A stretch of DNA of 14,581 nt. Origin: GBS-DC sp037442365 (GTDB lineage Bacteria; Armatimonadota; Fimbriimonadia; Fimbriimonadales; GBS-DC). The DNA lies in the NCBI GenBank assembly GCA_037442365.1, contig JBBIQK010000063.1, positions 1 through 14,581 of the forward strand. Reading direction: 5' to 3'. Each line of letters opens with the position of its first letter. Position 1 is the first letter of the stretch. The notes beneath the pieces are model-generated. The model had not been told where the DNA came from. It did no database searches and saw nothing but the letters and a program-made list of their open reading frames with translations. Below, in pieces: positions 1 through 6,285 of this stretch. The position numbers and the translations under genes were made by a program.

Positions 1-446
1 TGCTGGCGTTGGCGGACTGGGTGCTGTTGGTGACGAATGTGCCGTGTACGCTGGCAAGTGCGCACGAGGTGGGGGTGTTGGCGCGTGTACGGTGGCAGAT
101 AGAAATATTGTTTCGTGTGTGGAAGAGTGTGCTCGCGATTGATGCGTGGCGCAGTCGGAACCCGTGGCGGGTGTTGTGTGAGGTGTATGCGAAGTTGCTT
201 GGGGTGGTGTTGTTGCACTGGCTGGTGGTGTTGGCGCGCGGGCGTGTATGGGACTTGAGTCTGCATCAGGCGGCGCGTGCGTTGCAGAAGGTGTGTGGGT
301 TGTTGGTGTGGTGGATGGTGAGGCGTTGTCGTTTGGGGGATGTGGTGGAGGCGTTTAGGCGGTGTTGGTCGGGGTGTCGTGTCTGTCGGCGTCGGAGGCG
401 TCCTGCGACCTTTCAGTTGGTGCAAGGTGAGGAGGGCTTAAATTGA
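1..446 (+). CDS. IS4-like DDE transposase, C-terminal part (5' truncated by window edge)
   Basis: The frame is open from the first codon at position 3 to TGA at 444-446, so only the C-terminal ~147 residues are visible. The segment around residues 25-45 contains RWQIEILFRVWKS, the R-x3-E-x6-K part of the IS4-family YREK signature, which includes the third catalytic acidic residue. The Tyr expected three residues before the Arg is Ala here (A-R-V-R-W-Q-I-E), a departure from the consensus. The tail after it is hydrophobic and then very Arg/Cys-rich. Codon use is dominated by GTG, TTG and CGT, unlike the rest of the window. A TTG at 9 is only an internal codon, not a credible start. The IS4-like assignment rests on this one motif, so the exact IS subgroup is not resolved. 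Confidence 0.8.
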   Translation, partial: LALADWVLLVTNVPCTLASAHEVGVLARVRWQIEILFRVWKSVLAIDAWRSRNPWRVLCEVYAKLLGVVLLHWLVVLARGRVWDLSLHQAARALQKVCGLLVWWMVRRCRLGDVVEAFRRCWSGCRVCRRRRRPATFQLVQGEEGLN

Positions 447-458
447 TGCCAATGACCC
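1..458 (+). mobile_element. Left partial insertion sequence (IS4-like), 3' end
   Basis: This is the distal part of an insertion sequence running off the left edge. The last part of it (331-458) is identical, as a reverse complement, to 14454-14581 at the other end of the window. Identity stops at 458/14454, which places the element's terminus there (reading inward it begins GGGTCATTGGCATCAATTT). The other terminus lies outside the window, so the terminal inverted repeat and target duplication cannot be checked. The plus strand is strikingly G/T-rich with very few C and A, unlike the neighbouring chromosomal genes, which fits a transferred element. Confidence 0.85.
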
Positions 459-517
459 CAAACCGCAGGCATGTCAAAGGGTTACGCGGGAGGATGGCAA
501 TTTTCGCCCCCAATACC

Positions 518-523
518 GATAAT
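518..523 (+). promoter_or_regulatory. -10 box directly before the glycosyltransferase start
   Basis: GATAAT lies 7 nt before ATG 531, so transcription would be expected to start at or next to the start codon. No Shine-Dalgarno sequence precedes that ATG. The best -35 candidate at the right spacing (TGGCAA, 495-500) is poor. The promoter lies in the 72 nt between the IS end and the gene. Confidence 0.4.
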
Positions 524-530
524 TTTACCT

Positions 531-1877
531 ATGCGAACCTGCAGGCTTCGGCTCGCGCAACTGGCGCTGGAGAATATGCCTTTCGCGTTGCACCAGAGTC
601 GCACCGTACTGGATTTACACGCCGCCGACGGCGCGACGACACAGTACCTGCAATACTTCCTGCCCTACAGCACGGTGTTTGGTCTGACAGCAGACTCTCC
701 CAGCCCGACACTGCCCGCATGTGGACAGAAATACCTCGCCACGCTGCCCACTGGGTTTCGGTGTGACTGTGTCATCGCCTTTGTAGAGGCGTCGCAGCCG
801 CTGGAACCGATTCTGAACGCCGTGCGCACGGTGAACGCGCGCTGGGAGCTGATTCTGGCGCCCTGGCAGGCGGCGCGGTCTATCGACTGGGAGGCGCAGG
901 GCTATCAGGCGCACAACGAGATTACCGAAGAACCCGACGACGGCGTGATTGTTGTCGCCGTGCGCGATCGGGAAGCCTCGCTGCAGACAAGCGCTTCTAC
1001 GCCGCGTGTGCTGATTGCCTCGCCCGTGCGCCAGAAACCTGCTGTCCTGCAACACTTTCTGGAGGGACTCAGGCGTCTGGACACGACGGGGCTGGAGGTC
1101 GCCTACCTGTTTGTGGACAATAACGACGACGCGCAGGCGTCGCAGATGCTGCGCGCCTTCAAGGGGCAGGTGAGCGCGCCCGTACACTGCCTGCGCCTGC
1201 CCGTCGCCGAGCCATACCAGCGCACAGAAGCCAGCCACCACTGGACGGAGAGCCTTATCTGGCGACTGGCAGCTATTAAGGACGGCATCCTGCACGCCGC
1301 GCTGCACAACGGCTACGACTATGCGTTTCTGGTGGATAGCGACCTCGTGTTGCATCCGCAGACGCTGCGCCGCATGGTAAGTTGTCAGCGGGACATCCTC
1401 TCGCAGGTCTTCTGGACGGCATGGTCGCATGATAAGCCGCCCCTGCCGAATGTGTGGTACGCTGACCATTACAACCTGTATCGGGTGCGTCGCAAGCAGA
1501 CACTGGAGCGCGACGAGCAAGCCCGTCGCACGGAATCGTTCCTGAGTGCGCTGGCGTTCTATGCGGACGTTTATCGCGTGAGCGGGCTGGGCGCGTGTAC
1601 GCTGATCTCGCGTCGCGCGATCGAGGCAGGAGTTGCCTTCAACGAACTGCGCGGGAGTCCGCATGTCGGTGAAGACCGCCATTTCTGCCTGCGCGCCGAG
1701 TCGCTGGGGTTCCGCCTCTTCGCCGATACCACGCTCCCGCCGCTACACCTCTATCGCGAGTCGGAGCTATCCCGCGTCGAGGGCTACTGGAGGCTGGTCG
1801 AGTCGGGTATGCAGGGCGCCGATCTGAATCGGGCGATGTTCGAGTTGCTGCTGGGGCGCACGCTTGAGGCGGCGTAG
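531..1877 (+). CDS. Two-domain protein: SAM-methyltransferase-like N-terminus plus GT2-like glycosyltransferase
   Basis: From ATG 531 the protein is 448 residues. Residues ~25-35 (TVLDLHAADGATTQYL) resemble motif I of Rossmann methyltransferases, and the stretch to ~150 could be a reduced methyltransferase fold. From ~160 a second domain starts with RVLIASPVRQKPAVLQHFLEGL, followed by the strand AYLFVDNND. A DSDLVLH segment near 269-275 would be the metal/nucleotide-sugar-binding DxD of a GT-A fold. GEDRHFCLRAESLGFRLFADT near 380-400 is the usual acceptor-side ED motif of family 2-like transferases. It probably transfers a sugar onto a glycan or protein; the substrate is unknown. An in-frame ATG at 471 would add 20 residues, but that start lies 13 nt from the IS end and has no Shine-Dalgarno sequence, whereas 531 has a good -10 box before it. 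The stop TAG abuts the nusB stop. Confidence 0.75.
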   Translation: MRTCRLRLAQLALENMPFALHQSRTVLDLHAADGATTQYLQYFLPYSTVFGLTADSPSPTLPACGQKYLATLPTGFRCDCVIAFVEASQPLEPILNAVRTVNARWELILAPWQAARSIDWEAQGYQAHNEITEEPDDGVIVVAVRDREASLQTSASTPRVLIASPVRQKPAVLQHFLEGLRRLDTTGLEVAYLFVDNNDDAQASQMLRAFKGQVSAPVHCLRLPVAEPYQRTEASHHWTESLIWRLAAIKDGILHAALHNGYDYAFLVDSDLVLHPQTLRRMVSCQRDILSQVFWTAWSHDKPPLPNVWYADHYNLYRVRRKQTLERDEQARRTESFLSALAFYADVYRVSGLGACTLISRRAIEAGVAFNELRGSPHVGEDRHFCLRAESLGFRLFADTTLPPLHLYRESELSRVEGYWRLVESGMQGADLNRAMFELLLGRTLEAA

Positions 1878-2330
1878 TTAGTCCTGTTCCTGCGGTTCGC
1901 CTGCCTCATCGGGGTACATCTGGCGCACAATCGCGCCCAGAATACCGTTCACAAACCGCCCCGACTCGGCGGTGCTGTATTTCTTCGCCAGCTCGATGGC
2001 GTCGTTGATGACCACTTTGAACGGCTGCTCTGGGTAATGGCGCAGCTCGTAGAGCGCAAGTCGCAGGATGTTGCGGTCGATGACCGCCATGCGGTCAATC
2101 GTCCAGCCGCGGGCATACTGCTGGATGAGGGGGTCTAACTCGGTATGTTGGGCGCGGGTGGCGCCCAGCACCAGCTCGCGCACGGCGCTGGCGTCATCAG
2201 GCTCCAGCGCGGCGACACTCAGCACCTCTTCAACCGACTCTTCAGCGGGCTTGCCACCGAGGTCTACCTGGTAGAGGGCGCGCAGCGCCCATTCGCGCAC
2301 GGCACGCCTGCCCGTCGGTTTGCCGTTCAT
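1878..2330 (-). CDS. nusB: Transcription antitermination protein NusB
   Basis: This 150-residue protein is a standard-length NusB. It is an all-helical RNA-binding factor that works with NusE/S10 on boxA of rRNA leaders to allow antiterminated transcription of rRNA operons. Visible family signatures are the N-terminal R-R-x-VREWALRALYQVDLG, the central TIDRMAVIDRNILRLALYELR, and PFKVVINDAIELAKKYSTAESGRFVNGIL near 103-131. The start was chosen at ATG 2330 because it overlaps the accC stop as ATGA, the usual coupling arrangement. The frame is open further upstream, but that extension is a shadow of accC. The C-terminus is acidic. The stop TAA (1878-1880) abuts the stop of the convergent glycosyltransferase gene, leaving no room for a separate terminator. 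Confidence 0.96.
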   Translation of the reverse strand: MNGKPTGRRAVREWALRALYQVDLGGKPAEESVEEVLSVAALEPDDASAVRELVLGATRAQHTELDPLIQQYARGWTIDRMAVIDRNILRLALYELRHYPEQPFKVVINDAIELAKKYSTAESGRFVNGILGAIVRQMYPDEAGEPQEQD

Positions 2331-3694
2331 CGTGCGCCTCCTGCAACCCCGCCCCGCAGCAGGCGCGGCACAAACGGCGTGGAAACTGTGCCCGCCCGGA
2401 ACTCGTCGGTGTGCGCAATCCGCAGCAGAAAGTCGCGACAGGTCTGTACGCCTGCAATCCGCGTCTCGTGCAGCGCGCGTTCTAGCCGCGCCACTGCCGC
2501 CTCGCGCGTCGGCGCATGCACGATAATCTTCGCCAGCAGTGGGTCGTAATACGGCGGGATGCTGTAGCCCGTGTAGAGATGGCTGTCCACCCGCACGCCC
2601 GGTCCGCCCGGCGGCGTCCACTCGCTGATGCGCCCTGTGGAGGGGGTGAAGTCCTGTTCGGGGATTTCGGCGGTCAGGCGCGCCTCGATGGCGTGCCCGC
2701 TGGCGCGGATGTCGCCCTGCTCAAAGGGCAACGGCTCGCCCGACGCAATCCGAATCTGCCACTGCACAATATCGATGCCTGTAATCGCCTCGGTGACGGG
2801 ATGTTCCACCTGCAGGCGCGTGTTCATCTCGATGAAGTAGAAGTTTTCGTCGGCGTCCACCAGAAACTCTATTGTGCCTGCGTTCTGGTAGCCGACTGCC
2901 TGGGCGACTTTGACCGCCGCTTCGCCAAGCGCACGGCGCGTTTCGGGGCGCAGGTTCGGCGCAGGGGCTTCCTCAATCATCTTCTGGTGGCGCGGGTTCT
3001 GAATCGAGCATTCGCGCTCGTACAGATGCAACACTTTGCCGTGTTCGTCCGCCAGAATTTGCACTTCGATATGGCGCGGCTCAGGGATGTATTTCTCCAG
3101 ATAGACTTCGGGCGAGCCGAAGGCGGCTTGCGCCTCTGATTGGGCGATGCGCAGCGCGGGTAGTAGGTCGTCCTCGCTCATCACGCGGCGGATGCCCCGC
3201 CCGCCGCCGCCTGCCGCTGCCTTGATTAGCAGGGGGAATCCAATCTCCCGCGCGGCGGCGATGGCTTCATCCTCGCTCTGCAGCGCGTGTTCCGTGCCGG
3301 GCAGTACGGGCGCGCCTGCCTGATGGGCAATCGCGCGCGCCAGCGACTTGTCGCCCATCTTTCGGATGGCGTCGGGCGTCGGACCGATGAACTTAATCCC
3401 CTGCGCGGCGCACGCCTCGGCGAAGCTGGCGCGCTCGGAGAGGTAGCCATAGCCCGGATGCACCGCCTCCGCGCCCGTGATTTGCGCCGCCATCAGGATA
3501 TGCGGGATGTTCAGGTAGCTCTCTGCGCTGGGCGGCGCGCCGATACAGACTGCCTCGTCCGCCAGTTGCCCATGCAGCGCGTCGCGGTCCGCCTCTGAGT
3601 AGACCGCCACGCTCTGGATGCCCAGCTCCTTGCAGGCGCGAATCACGCGCACAGCAATCTCGCCGCGATTGGCAATCAGGATTTTACGGAACAC
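2327..3694 (-). CDS. accC: Biotin carboxylase, subunit of acetyl-CoA (or related acyl-CoA) carboxylase
   Basis: This 455-residue ATP-grasp enzyme carboxylates biotin on its carrier protein with ATP and bicarbonate, the first half-reaction of malonyl-CoA synthesis. The biotin carboxylase N-domain runs from ~1-110 (FRKILIANRGEIAVRVIRAC). The ATP-grasp centre has K116 in MGDKS, K158 and the glycine-rich loop AAAGGGGRGIRR, and the catalytic set E-M-N-T-R-L-Q-V-E-H-P (289-299). The C-terminal domain has the bicarbonate/biotin-binding R368 and VDSHLYTGYSIPPYYDPLLAKI. One oddity is that the loop usually reading CSxQRRHQK is CSIQNPRHQK (229-238), one residue longer. The start is GTG with no Shine-Dalgarno sequence. 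The gene lies 21 nt after pstB and overlaps nusB by 4 nt. No accB partner is adjacent, so pairing with fatty-acid ACC rather than a propionyl-type carboxylase is by family resemblance. Confidence 0.94.
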   Translation of the reverse strand: MFRKILIANRGEIAVRVIRACKELGIQSVAVYSEADRDALHGQLADEAVCIGAPPSAESYLNIPHILMAAQITGAEAVHPGYGYLSERASFAEACAAQGIKFIGPTPDAIRKMGDKSLARAIAHQAGAPVLPGTEHALQSEDEAIAAAREIGFPLLIKAAAGGGGRGIRRVMSEDDLLPALRIAQSEAQAAFGSPEVYLEKYIPEPRHIEVQILADEHGKVLHLYERECSIQNPRHQKMIEEAPAPNLRPETRRALGEAAVKVAQAVGYQNAGTIEFLVDADENFYFIEMNTRLQVEHPVTEAITGIDIVQWQIRIASGEPLPFEQGDIRASGHAIEARLTAEIPEQDFTPSTGRISEWTPPGGPGVRVDSHLYTGYSIPPYYDPLLAKIIVHAPTREAAVARLERALHETRIAGVQTCRDFLLRIAHTDEFRAGTVSTPFVPRLLRGGVAGGAR

Positions 3695-3704
3695 AGCAGG
3701 GGGT

Positions 3705-3710
3705 ATTGTA
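3705..3710 (-). promoter_or_regulatory. -10-like box between pstB and accC
   Basis: TACAAT on the minus strand lies 10 nt before the accC GTG, within the 21-nt pstB-accC gap. It could give accC-nusB an internal, nearly leaderless promoter in addition to read-through from pstB. No convincing -35 element is visible at 16-18 nt upstream. Confidence 0.3.
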
Positions 3711-3715
3711 CCCGC

Positions 3716-4531
3716 TTAACCGAACCGCCCGCGAATGTAGTCTTCGGTCTCTTTTTTGCTGGGGTTGGTGAAGATTTTCTCGGTCGCGTCGAACTCGTGC
3801 AGGGCGCCCATCATGAAAAAGCCTGTATAGTCCGAGATGCGCGCCGCCTGTTGCATCCCGTGCGTGACAATCACGATGGTGTAGTCCTTCTTCAGCTCGG
3901 TCAGCAACTCCTCGATGTAGAAGGTCGCTGTCGGGTCGAGGGCGGAGGTCGGCTCGTCCATCAGAATCACTTCCGGGTTGACCGCCAGCACGCGAGCGAT
4001 ACACAGACGCTGCTGCTGCCCGCCTGAGAGCGCCATGCCCGACTGCTTGAGTTTGTCTTTCACCTCGTTCCACAGCGCCGCCTGCCGCAGGCTGGTCTCC
4101 ACAATCTCGTCCAGCACGCGCTTGTCGCGGATGCCATGCATGCGCGGACCGTAGGCGACATTGTCGTAGATGCTCATCGGGAAGGGGTTCGGCTTCTGGA
4201 ACACCATCCCGACGCGCTTGCGCAGATCCACCACATCCACATCGGGGTCTCGAATGTCTTTGCCGTCCAGCGTGACCGTGCCCGTGATTCGCACACCTTC
4301 GATGAGGTCGTTCATGCGGTTGAGGCAACGCAGGAAGGTGCTTTTGCCGCAGCCCGAAGGACCAATCAGCGCGGTGATGCTGTTGGAGCGAATGTCCAGA
4401 TTGACATCCTTGAGCGCGTGGAAGTCGCCATAGTAGAGGTTGAGCTGACGCGCCGACATCCGCGCGGGAGGCGTCGCCTGCTGCCCTGCCGAGGTCGCCG
4501 ACTGTGTGTCCAGAGTGATTCGCTCCACCAC
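3716..4531 (-). CDS. pstB: Phosphate ABC transporter ATP-binding protein PstB
   Basis: This 271-residue ATPase powers high-affinity phosphate uptake through PstCA, with PstS as binding protein. It shows Walker A GPSGCGKST (~57-65) and the PstB-typical FLRCLNRMNDL after it. The Q-loop is FQKPNPFPMSIYDNVAYGPR, followed by the signature LSGGQQQRLCIARVLA, Walker B VILMDEPTSALDP and the H-loop VTHGMQQAARISDYTGFF. The C-terminus DYIRGRFG is also typical. Two tandem GTG codons begin the frame (4531 and 4528), and neither has a Shine-Dalgarno sequence. TATCCT lies 4 or 7 nt before them, and a PhoP-like TTAACA pair lies upstream. pstS, pstC, pstA and phoU are not adjacent, and the next gene downstream is accC. 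It is therefore a stand-alone pstB or the end of a rearranged pst operon. Confidence 0.95.
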   Translation of the reverse strand: MVERITLDTQSATSAGQQATPPARMSARQLNLYYGDFHALKDVNLDIRSNSITALIGPSGCGKSTFLRCLNRMNDLIEGVRITGTVTLDGKDIRDPDVDVVDLRKRVGMVFQKPNPFPMSIYDNVAYGPRMHGIRDKRVLDEIVETSLRQAALWNEVKDKLKQSGMALSGGQQQRLCIARVLAVNPEVILMDEPTSALDPTATFYIEELLTELKKDYTIVIVTHGMQQAARISDYTGFFMMGALHEFDATEKIFTNPSKKETEDYIRGRFG

Positions 4532-4535
4532 TTAC

Positions 4536-4541
4536 AGGATA
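4536..4541 (-). promoter_or_regulatory. -10 box of pstB
   Basis: TATCCT on the minus strand lies 4 nt before the first GTG (4531) and 7 nt before the second (4528). This spacing is what a leaderless transcript beginning at the start codon would show. No TTGACA-like -35 is present; the TTAACA repeats occupy that region. Confidence 0.4.
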
Positions 4542-4552
4542 CCCGCTTCGGA

Positions 4553-4569
4553 TGTTAAAGGCGTGTTAA
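4553..4569 (-). promoter_or_regulatory. Candidate PhoP/PHO-box direct repeat upstream of pstB
   Basis: On the pstB coding strand the sequence reads TTAACA-CGCCT-TTAACA, two identical hexamers with 11-bp periodicity. Bacillus-type PhoP boxes are TT(A/C/T)ACA-like hexamers repeated at ~11 bp, placed where a -35 would otherwise sit. Here the pair ends 11 bp before the TATCCT -10 of a phosphate-uptake gene. Only two clear repeats are present, so this is a candidate rather than a proven operator. Confidence 0.45.
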
Positions 4570-4628
4570 GACGCTGCGTTTGTTGGCGTGAAGTGAGTAC
4601 GCGCGGGTTGCACAAAGCTGACTTGAGG

Positions 4629-4634
4629 TAGAAT
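4629..4634 (+). promoter_or_regulatory. -10 box of the DUF433 gene
   Basis: TAGAAT lies 6 nt before GTG 4641 and 9 nt before ATG 4644. A TTGCAC at 4608-4613 could be a -35, although the spacer would be only 15 bp. No Shine-Dalgarno sequence lies in the six intervening bases, consistent with a leaderless transcript. Confidence 0.45.
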
Positions 4635-4640
4635 TGTTCC

Positions 4641-4880
4641 GTGATGCGGCAATATCAGTGGATTGAAGCGAACCCACAGGTGATGATGGGCAAACCTGTG
4701 TTCAAGGGAACCCGCATCCCTGTCGATCTGGTGCTGGAGAAGTTAGCAGCGGGTGAGACCGTTGATCAGATTCTCGAGTCGCACCCACGCTTGACTGCAG
4801 AAGCCATCCACGAAGCGCTCCTATTCGCCGCGGCGCTGGTGCGTGGCGAAACGATTTATACCCTCGCGGACATCAGGTAA
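4641..4880 (+). CDS. DUF433 family antitoxin-like protein (VapB45-type), orphan
   Basis: This 79-residue protein has the full DUF433 pattern. YQWIEANPQVMMGKPVFKG is followed by TRIPVDLVLEKLAAGETVDQILESHP and an HTH-like second half, LTAEAIHEALLFAAALV. DUF433 proteins are usually DNA-binding antitoxins encoded just upstream of a PIN-like/DUF5615 toxin. Here only 24 nt separate the stop from the end of the convergent Gfo/Idh gene, so no toxin partner follows; nor is there one upstream, where the divergent pstB lies. It may be a solitary regulator or the remnant of a toxin-antitoxin pair. The start is GTG 4641 or ATG 4644. Confidence 0.85.
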   Translation: MMRQYQWIEANPQVMMGKPVFKGTRIPVDLVLEKLAAGETVDQILESHPRLTAEAIHEALLFAAALVRGETIYTLADIR

Positions 4881-4904
4881 CTGCTATGCGCTGCTTACAA
4901 CCCC

Positions 4905-6134
4905 CTATGTGATACGGAACTCGTCGGGCTTGAATTCGTAGGCGGCGCTCGTTTCGATGGCGGTCTTCGCGCCCAGCACGCAGGTAAGCGCAGGCAGCGC
5001 GTCGGCGGCGGTGCATTTCGGCGTCTCGCCCGTGCGCACGCACTGCAGGAAATGTTCCAGCTCGGCGTAGTAGGCGTTGCGCTGTCCCTGCTGGGCGAGT
5101 TGCTCGCCGCGTTGCGGGGCGCGGCGCGTCGGCGTCGGCTCAATCACCACCGCGCGTCGACCGTCCATCTGTACCGTGTTCGCGTCGTCCTCCCATTCCA
5201 ACTTCTCGGCGTTGCGCTCGCGGAACAGCAGCCCCGAAGTCTCGTTCGTCAGCACCATCGTGCCCTTGTCGCCGAAAAACCACTCGCCGTAGCCGTCGTA
5301 GGCGTTCGTGGTGATGCTGGTATACATCACGCGCACGCCGCCGGGGTAGTTGAAAATCAGTTCCACATTATCGTAGACCTCGCGCCCATCCTTCCAGTAG
5401 TCGACGCCGCCGAAGCCCATCACCGAAATCGGCAGCGCGCCCAGAAACCAGTTGACCACATCGAGCTGGTGGCTCGCCAGCTCGGTCAGCAGCCCGTGTG
5501 AGAAGTCTTTGTAGAGCCGCCAGTTGAGCAGCCGTTCGAACTTCGGGTCGGGCACGGGGCGTCGCCAGCTGTTGTTGCGGTGCCACAGCACGCGCACATG
5601 GGTGATTTTGCCGATGGCGCCCTCTTTGATGAGCCAGTACGCCTGCGTGTAGGTGTCGTTGTAGTGGCGCTGATGCCCGATTTGCAGGATTTTGCCCGTG
5701 CGCTGGGCGGTCTGCGCCATCTGGCGCGCCTCGTCGACGCTGTAAGCGATTGCCTTCTCGCAGAACACATGCTTGCCCGCCTGCAGCGCGTCGATGGTCA
5801 TCGGCGCGTGCAGGTGCAGCGGGGTGGCAATCACGACCGCTTCGATGTCGTTGCGCTCCAGCAGGGCGCGGTAGTCGCTGTAGCCCTGCGCGCGGAACTG
5901 GGTCAGCTCAACGGCGCGGATACGGTTCGGCGCGTACACATCGCACACAGCGACCACCTCGGCGCTGGGCATGCTCATCAGCTGGCGCAGGAGGTTCTGC
6001 CCCTGAGCGCCCACGCCGACCACGCCCACCCGCACCTTCTCCTGCGAACTGGCGCGGGCGATTAGCGTGCTGAACGAGGCTGCCGCCGCCGCTGCCGCGC
6101 TCCGCTTCAAAAACTCGCGACGAGTCAGGCTCAT
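4905..6134 (-). CDS. TAT-exported Gfo/Idh/MocA family oxidoreductase
   Basis: This 409-residue protein is probably an NAD(P)-dependent sugar or inositol-type dehydrogenase acting outside the cytoplasm. The N-terminus has a twin-arginine motif TRREFLKRS followed by an Ala-rich hydrophobic segment and ARASS, a Tat signal. The Rossmann fold follows (VRVGVVGVGAQGQNLL, ~34-49), then ATPLHLHAPM and CEKAIAYS (125-132). In most relatives this last motif is CEKPxA; the Lys is kept but the Pro is Ala. GHQRHYND (~153-160) and ELASHQLDVVNW (~218-229) supply the conserved His positions of the substrate site. The ATG at 6134 follows a perfect TATAAT by 9 nt and has no Shine-Dalgarno sequence. Substrate cannot be told from the sequence. 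It converges with the DUF433 gene. Confidence 0.92.
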   Translation of the reverse strand: MSLTRREFLKRSAAAAAAASFSTLIARASSQEKVRVGVVGVGAQGQNLLRQLMSMPSAEVVAVCDVYAPNRIRAVELTQFRAQGYSDYRALLERNDIEAVVIATPLHLHAPMTIDALQAGKHVFCEKAIAYSVDEARQMAQTAQRTGKILQIGHQRHYNDTYTQAYWLIKEGAIGKITHVRVLWHRNNSWRRPVPDPKFERLLNWRLYKDFSHGLLTELASHQLDVVNWFLGALPISVMGFGGVDYWKDGREVYDNVELIFNYPGGVRVMYTSITTNAYDGYGEWFFGDKGTMVLTNETSGLLFRERNAEKLEWEDDANTVQMDGRRAVVIEPTPTRRAPQRGEQLAQQGQRNAYYAELEHFLQCVRTGETPKCTAADALPALTCVLGAKTAIETSAAYEFKPDEFRIT

Positions 6135-6143
6135 AACGACTGA

Positions 6144-6149
6144 ATTATA
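6144..6149 (-). promoter_or_regulatory. -10 box of the Gfo/Idh gene
   Basis: A perfect TATAAT on the minus strand ends 9 nt before the ATG, leaving a leader of about 0-3 nt. No good -35 is seen 16-18 bp upstream. Confidence 0.5.
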
Positions 6150-6285
6150 CCGCGATTAAGTGCCTTTGCGCTACACTTGCAACATGTGCGCGAAGCGCCG
6201 TCCGTATGGAGTGTGGAAGCGGAGCTTCCGCGAATTACGCGCATGCGCGAACAAGGAAGTCGCTGGAAATTCACTGCAAAGACAC
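6150..6285 (-). other. Non-coding gap with small palindromes
   Basis: This gap lies between the secreted-protein gene and the Gfo/Idh promoter. It holds a hairpin GGAAGC-GGA-GCTTCC (6215-6229) and a 12-bp perfect palindrome CGCGCATGCGCG (6238-6249). No T-run follows either, so they are not obvious intrinsic terminators. The long plus-strand frame starting in this gap lies mostly antisense to the propeller-protein gene and is not taken as a gene. Confidence 0.4.

Noticed and set aside
615..1682. 355-codon minus-strand frame
   Set aside because: Antisense to the glycosyltransferase gene, which has real motifs.
2327..2621. N-terminal extension of NusB to 247 residues
   Set aside because: The extra part is the accC coding region read in another frame; the ATGA overlap gives the normal 150-residue NusB.
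4581..4613. Second sigma-54-like pattern before the DUF433 gene (TTGGCGTG ... TTGCAC)
   Set aside because: The GG to GC distance is 23 nt instead of the required 10.
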